Below, piece by piece: positions 60,049 to 64,000 of a stretch of 64,000 nucleotides of DNA. This stretch comes from Aliishimia sp039978895 (GTDB taxonomy: Bacteria > Pseudomonadota > Alphaproteobacteria > Rhodobacterales > Rhodobacteraceae): positions 191,216 through 255,215 of the forward strand of contig JBDWAL010000036.1 of assembly GCA_039978895.1 (NCBI GenBank). The letters run 5' to 3'. The notes beneath the pieces are model-generated. The model saw only the letters and a list, made by a program, of their open reading frames with translations, was not told the origin of the DNA and searched no databases. Numbering within the stretch: position 1 is the first letter of the stretch; every line of letters begins with the position of its first letter. The translations under genes and the position numbers were made by a program.

Positions 60049-61047
60049 TTAGACCGCTCCTAAGCGTTCGCGGTACCGAAGGGGCGGCACCCCCATCGTT
60101 TTTCGAAACTCGCGGCGGAACGTTTCTGCTGAGCCAAATCCGCAAACGTCCCAGACATCTGACAACGGAATTGTGCTGTTTTCCAGCAGCTCAGCAGCGC
60201 GAGACACGCGTTCCATCTTGAGCCAGTTTAGCGGGGTCGTTCCGGCTTCCTCGTGGAAACGCCGTGCCAATGTCCGTCCGCTCGTGGCGGCGGCTTTTGC
60301 CATGCGTTCCATCGGCCAGTCCTCGTCAATTGATGCGCGTATGCGGTCTTGCAGTGCGGCCAGTCCCGATCCAACCCGTGCTTTTGGTTGTGGTCGTGGT
60401 ACGAACTGCCGTTGACCGCCATCTCGTTGCGCGGGCAACACCAGCCGGCGCGCAACAGTCGCTGCCACCTGCGCGCCGAAATCTTGCCGGATGATGTGCA
60501 GCCCAAGGTCTAGCCCCGCAGCCGATCCTGCAGAGGTGTACACGCGCTCGCCCTCTACAAAAAGCACGTCCGGATCTACGGTCACGTCTGGATACCGCTG
60601 CGCAAGTGCTTCAGTGTAGCGCCAATGTGTTGTCGCGTTTTTCCCATCCAGTAAGCCGGCGGCAGCCAGAACAAACACGCCGGAACAGATGGAAGCAATC
60701 CGCGCGCCGTTGTCATAAGCGGCTCGCAGGGCCGAGCACAGCTCATCAGGGACAGGAGTGTCAGCGCCGCGCCAACCTGGGACGATAATCAGGCTGGCCT
60801 CTTGTAGCAGGTCGAGGTTCTCCTGCGCATCTACGGTGATGCCCCCGACGGCACGAATTGGACCAGCTTCGGCCTTCACAGTCGCGAAGCGGTACCAGTT
60901 CTCAAATTCGGGTCGAGGCAAGGCGAACAGCTCCACGGCAATTCCGAACTCAAATGTGCACAACCCGTCATAGGCGATGGCGCAAACCAAGGGGTTCTTC
61001 TGGGAAGAGGGGGCTATTTTTGGCATCTTGGCAAAATCCGACCGCAT
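60049..61047 (-). CDS. GlxA/FtrA-type AraC-family transcriptional regulator
   Basis: The protein has about 332 residues. The N-terminal DJ-1/PfpI-like domain carries AIAYDGLCTFEFGIAVELFALPRPEFENW, close to FtrA, and IVPGWRGADTPVPDELCSALR near residue 110. The C-terminal AraC-type double HTH starts near 220 (LQDRIRASIDEDWPMERMAKAA). The start is uncertain: ATG at 61026, 61047 and 61101 are all in frame. It diverges from an NTF2-like gene with fewer than 80 bp between. The effector is unknown; members often respond to small metabolites. Confidence 0.85.
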   Translation of the reverse strand: MRSDFAKMPKIAPSSQKNPLVCAIAYDGLCTFEFGIAVELFALPRPEFENWYRFATVKAEAGPIRAVGGITVDAQENLDLLQEASLIIVPGWRGADTPVPDELCSALRAAYDNGARIASICSGVFVLAAAGLLDGKNATTHWRYTEALAQRYPDVTVDPDVLFVEGERVYTSAGSAAGLDLGLHIIRQDFGAQVAATVARRLVLPAQRDGGQRQFVPRPQPKARVGSGLAALQDRIRASIDEDWPMERMAKAAATSGRTLARRFHEEAGTTPLNWLKMERVSRAAELLENSTIPLSDVWDVCGFGSAETFRREFRKTMGVPPLRYRERLGAV

Positions 61048-61124
61048 GTTGTCAATTTTGCCAGTATCGCGAATTCCCAGCAGATGGCAAGTCTTGGGCA
61101 TCACATTGAAACGGAGATATAACG

Positions 61125-61508
61125 ATGACTATCCAAGCTGACCTGTTGGGCGCAATTGAGACTTACTTTGACGCGATCCACGATTGCGATACTGAAAAGC
61201 TGAACGCCGTGTTCCACCCGCAATCCAGTTTATTTGATGCAGACAATGGGGTAGTTTTTGTGGAGCCTATTGATAGCTTTAGCCGCGATGTGGCGGGGCG
61301 CGTGTCGCCTGCAAGCAAGGGACAGGACCGCGAGGCCGAAGTTCTGATGGTCGACTTTCTGTCCCCGATAAGTGCGACGGTCAAAATCCGGATTCGCGCC
61401 CATCAAAGCGTGTTCGTTGACCATCTGGGTTTCGTGCTTGGTGCAGACGGATGGCAGATCGTGTCGAAGATCTGGCATCTCGAAAGCACGATCCCAGAAG
61501 GCGTGTAA
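61125..61508 (+). CDS. NTF2-like (SnoaL-type) protein
   Basis: The 127-residue protein shows the cone-shaped NTF2/SnoaL pattern: an N-terminal helix (LLGAIETYFDAIHDCDTEKLNAVFHPQSSLFD) followed by a curved beta sheet (VDFLSPISATVKIRIRAH) and GWQIVSKIWHLES. It resembles putative lumazine-binding members. A ribosome site cggag lies 8 bp upstream. It is divergent from the GlxA-type regulator gene and thus its likely target. Confidence 0.8.
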   Translation: MTIQADLLGAIETYFDAIHDCDTEKLNAVFHPQSSLFDADNGVVFVEPIDSFSRDVAGRVSPASKGQDREAEVLMVDFLSPISATVKIRIRAHQSVFVDHLGFVLGADGWQIVSKIWHLESTIPEGV

Positions 61509-61529
61509 ATTATGCCGCTTGGTGAACAT

Positions 61530-61566
61530 CGCCATAAGGGGGAATTGTTGTGGTCCCCTTATGGCG
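61530..61566. terminator. perfect 12-bp hairpin between NTF2-like gene and xylA
   Basis: Arms cgccataagggg/ccccttatggcg have a 13-nt loop. It begins 21 bp after the NTF2-like stop and ends 5 bp before the xylA stop, so it serves two convergent transcripts. No T-run is present. Confidence 0.6.
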
Positions 61567-61571
61567 AAGTC

Positions 61572-62873
61572 TTAAAGAAACCGGTTCACCAAGTTCTCTA
61601 GGCGTTCTTGTCGGCCTGAGCGGGGTTTGGGGTTGATGCCTTCGGCGACAACACGGTCGTGCACGGCTCCAAGATCGCTCGATAGCAGTGCTTGACCCTC
61701 AGTTGTGCCCCAGCCCGCGTAACGGGCCTCTCTGCCGGCCTCCAGCTTGCCGCCCTCTAGCATCGCCGCCGCAGCCTTTAATCCGGCAGCACAGGCGTCC
61801 ATGCCGCCGACATGGGCCAGGATTAAGTCTTCGGAATCCAAAGACTGGCGGCGTAATTTGGCATCAAAATTTGTCCCACCCGTTGTGAACCCACCTGCGC
61901 GCAATACTTCGTAGTAGGCCAATGTCATTTCAGGCACATTGTTGGGGAACTGATCTGTGTCCCAGCCTGACTGGTAGTCGTTCCGGTTCATGTCGATGGA
62001 GCCGAAGATGCCCAACTCGCGGGCAAGTGCGAGTTCGTGCTCAAATGAATGGCCCGCCAAGATCGCATGGCCTTGCTCAATATTGACTTGAACCTCGCCC
62101 TCAAGTCCGAAGTCCTTAAGGAATCCGTACACGGTGGCCACGTCGTAGTCGTATTGGTGCTTGGTCGGTTCTTGCGGTTTGGGTTCAATCAAGATCGCGC
62201 CTTTGAAGCCCATCTTGTGTTTGTAATCGACGACCATTTGCAACATGCGGCCCGCCTGCTGGCGCTCGCGTCCCATGTCGGTGTTTAGCAAGGTCTCATA
62301 CCCTTCACGCCCGCCCCAAAGGACGTAATTCTCGCCGCCCAGTTTGATGGTGGCATCCAAGCAGGTTTTGATCGTCGCGGCAGAGAATGCGAACACGTCT
62401 GGGTCGGGGTTCGTCGCGGCACCAGACATGAAGCGGCTGTGCGAAAATAGGTTCGCCGTTCCCCAAAGAAGCTTGGTGCCTGTGGCGTCCATCTTTTCGC
62501 CAAAGTAGTCGACGATCTCCTCTAGGTTGCGTGTGTTTTCGGCGAAGTTAGCCCCCTCGGGGCGCACATCTGCATCGTGAAAACAAAAGTAGGGCACGTT
62601 CAAGATTTGAAACATCTCGAACGCTACATCGGCCTTTAGTTTGGCCAGCTCCATTGTGTCGCCAAACCATGGTCGATCAAACGTCTGCCCACCAAAAGGA
62701 TCACCGCCCGGCCAGGCAAAGGAATGCCAATAGGCCGCCGCGAAACGCAGATGATCCTTCATTGGTTTTCCGATGACCAACTCATCGGCGTCGTAATGGC
62801 GGAAGGCGAAATCATTGTCGCTATCTACGCCTTCAAATTTGATAGCAGGAATGCCTTTGAAGAAATCGGTCAT
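61572..62873 (-). CDS. xylA: xylose isomerase
   Basis: The 433-residue enzyme interconverts D-xylose and D-xylulose. Catalytic and metal residues sit in CFHDADV, VLWGGREGYETLLNTD, IEPKPQEPTKHQYDYD (metal-binding Glu/Lys) and NIEQGHAILAGHSFEHE; FGSIDMNRNDYQSGWDTDQFP is a family signature. Length is that of the class II group. It is followed (on the minus strand) by a strong hairpin and starts 1 bp after the xylB stop. Confidence 0.96.
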   Translation of the reverse strand: MTDFFKGIPAIKFEGVDSDNDFAFRHYDADELVIGKPMKDHLRFAAAYWHSFAWPGGDPFGGQTFDRPWFGDTMELAKLKADVAFEMFQILNVPYFCFHDADVRPEGANFAENTRNLEEIVDYFGEKMDATGTKLLWGTANLFSHSRFMSGAATNPDPDVFAFSAATIKTCLDATIKLGGENYVLWGGREGYETLLNTDMGRERQQAGRMLQMVVDYKHKMGFKGAILIEPKPQEPTKHQYDYDVATVYGFLKDFGLEGEVQVNIEQGHAILAGHSFEHELALARELGIFGSIDMNRNDYQSGWDTDQFPNNVPEMTLAYYEVLRAGGFTTGGTNFDAKLRRQSLDSEDLILAHVGGMDACAAGLKAAAAMLEGGKLEAGREARYAGWGTTEGQALLSSDLGAVHDRVVAEGINPKPRSGRQERLENLVNRFL

Positions 62874-62874
62874 G

Positions 62875-64000
62875 TTAGATGTCCTTTAGAAGGGTGTAGG
62901 CGTCGCGGTATCGCGCGTGGGTCTCGGCAAACGCAGAGGTAAGGGCAGTGTCGGGGGCCACGGTCTTTTCAATCTCGGGCATGGTTGCGACTTCGCGGCC
63001 CGCGCCGCTCGCCGCCATCATGCCAAGGCGGGCAGCACCCAAGGCTGCGCCAAAGTCGCCAGCCGCCGGCAGCATCAATGGAATGTCCAAGGTGGTCGCG
63101 ATTGTTTGCAGCCAATAGTCGGATTTTGCCCCGCCGCCCAATGCGAGTGCGGATTCAATTGTTGTGCCGGTGGAGCGCAACGCGGCCTGACAGTCTGCGA
63201 AGGCAAAGGCGACACCTTCCAACACCGATCGCGCAGCTTGCTTTGCATCCGTAGCATGGTCGAGATGCAGGAACTGCCCGCGCATATCCGCGTTGTTGTG
63301 AGGTGTGCGCTCGCCTCCCAGATACGGCAGGAACAAGGTGCGCGATGGTGCTTGTAGCTCACCTAAGTCCTGCGTGAGTTCAGCCGCACTTTGGCCCGTC
63401 AGGCGGGACAGCCATTGCAGCGCGTCGGTGGCGGCAAGGATGACGCCCATCTGGTGCCATGTGTCAGGCAGGGCATGGCAAAACGTGTGCACGGCGCTGG
63501 CCGCATCAGGTTGATAGGCGTCGGAGGCCGCAAAAAGCACACCCGAAGTTCCAAGCGATACGAAGGCGTCGCCTTTCGCCACAACCCCAGCCCCAATTGC
63601 GCTGGCGGCGTTGTCGCCACCTCCGCCAGCTATGACCACGCCGTGAGGCAGGCCCCAATCGTCAGCCAATGTGTCGCGCAGAGTGCCCGAGATGTCCGAG
63701 CCTTCAACAAGGTTCGGCATGTGGCTGCGATCTAGCCCTGTCGCGGCCAGCAGATCATCCGACCAGTCGCGCTTTTGCACATCCAGCCAACTTGTTCCTG
63801 CGGCATCCGACATCTCGGCTACATGCTCGCCAGTCAGGACAAGGCGCAGATAATCTTTGGGCAGCAGAACCTTCGCAAGCCTGTCAAATAAGGCGGGCAC
63901 ATTGTTGCGGACCCACGCGACCTTGGGGGCAGTGAAGCCCGCGAAGACGATATTGCCGGTGAGGTCGCGAAATTGCGGATTGGCGTCCAATTCAGCGGCC
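62875..64000 (-). CDS. xylB: xylulokinase (5' part off window)
   Basis: The 376 residues visible are the middle and C-terminal part of a FGGY kinase. The frame remains open past an in-frame TTG at 63990 to the edge (AAELDANPQFRD), so the true start is beyond base 64000. FAGFTAPKVAWVRNN, SDAAGTSWLDVQKRDW, LGTSGVLFAA and LGGGAKSDYWLQTIAT are the xylulokinase motifs. It phosphorylates D-xylulose to enter the pentose phosphate pathway. Together with xylA it gives the first two steps of xylose use. No xylose transporter is in view. Confidence 0.95.
   Translation of the reverse strand, partial: AAELDANPQFRDLTGNIVFAGFTAPKVAWVRNNVPALFDRLAKVLLPKDYLRLVLTGEHVAEMSDAAGTSWLDVQKRDWSDDLLAATGLDRSHMPNLVEGSDISGTLRDTLADDWGLPHGVVIAGGGGDNAASAIGAGVVAKGDAFVSLGTSGVLFAASDAYQPDAASAVHTFCHALPDTWHQMGVILAATDALQWLSRLTGQSAAELTQDLGELQAPSRTLFLPYLGGERTPHNNADMRGQFLHLDHATDAKQAARSVLEGVAFAFADCQAALRSTGTTIESALALGGGAKSDYWLQTIATTLDIPLMLPAAGDFGAALGAARLGMMAASGAGREVATMPEIEKTVAPDTALTSAFAETHARYRDAYTLLKDI

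Noticed and set aside
1..64000. CRISPR array, insertion sequence, prophage or integron
   Set aside because: No regularly spaced repeats, transposase, integrase or phage structural genes were seen.
63990..64000. TTG at 63990 as xylB start
   Set aside because: The frame stays open to the window edge, and the residues upstream (AAE) continue the kinase pattern; the true start is outside.

Overview
The window is chromosomal DNA from an alphaproteobacterium, most likely a marine member of the Roseobacter group (Rhodobacteraceae). Reasons: alphaproteobacterial marker genes (a TrcR/DUF1013 cell-cycle regulator, COQ9, a FYDLN-type TIGR02300 protein, SRP RNA upstream of dnaX, dnaX-ybaB-recR), two proteins with the VPLPA-CTERM sorting signal, malyl-CoA lyase, a D-glutamate module (DgcN/DgcA) described from marine Proteobacteria, and familiar roseobacter neighbour pairs. 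The genus cannot be fixed from sequence reading alone. I saw no insertion sequence, prophage, CRISPR array or replication origin. No stretch clearly longer than 300 bases lacks a gene; the longest gap is 40480-40778. Layout, left to right. 1-9.7 kb: a truncated RsmC-like methyltransferase, clpS, a HAD phosphatase, a SPOR-tailed D,D-carboxypeptidase, and the yejABEF peptide importer with a membrane-anchored cytochrome c. 9.8-20 kb: pheA, a SRPBCC protein, nudC, a cytosolic CpdB-like phosphoesterase, SRP RNA, an anchored Ca-binding repeat protein, dnaX, a small membrane protein, ybaB, recR, a YARHG protein and trcR. 20-29 kb: RNase T2, a VPLPA-CTERM protein, two quinone oxidoreductases, COQ9, rpsU, a membrane protein, an Lrp regulator divergent from alanine dehydrogenase, mscL, a GST and ytoQ. 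29-41 kb: the translation block rpmI-rplT ... pheS ... pheT, opened up by accessory genes (acyltransferase, sterol-desaturase-like enzyme, second VPLPA-CTERM protein, secreted esterase, a one-TM protein), then pyk and a DUF1244 protein. 41.1-50 kb: the most unusual part. Three tightly coupled genes encode a secreted MORN-repeat protein, a secreted WG-repeat protein and a 1388-residue protein with DUF4062-like, STAND NTPase, transmembrane and WD40-like regions. A secreted MEMO-CapA fusion is transcribed divergently only 50 bp away. 50-58.8 kb: a D-amino-acid module (aminotransferase, DgcA, DgcN), malyl-CoA lyase, DUF302, an Lrp/LysE pair, accA, a GntR regulator, a SprT-like metalloprotease and TIGR02300. 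58.9-64 kb: tRNA-Ala(GGC) followed by an accessory segment with a HAD phosphatase, a GlxA/FtrA-type regulator, an NTF2-like protein, xylA and a xylB that runs off the end. How the genes work together: the D-amino-acid aminotransferase can make D-glutamate, DgcN can acetylate it and DgcA can racemise it to N-acetyl-L-glutamate; xylA and xylB form the first two steps of D-xylose use; yejABEF is a complete peptide ABC importer. My main candidate for an undescribed system is the MORN-WG-STAND operon. I infer a membrane-spanning STAND NTPase with its WD40-like part in the periplasm, where two co-expressed secreted repeat proteins could contact it.
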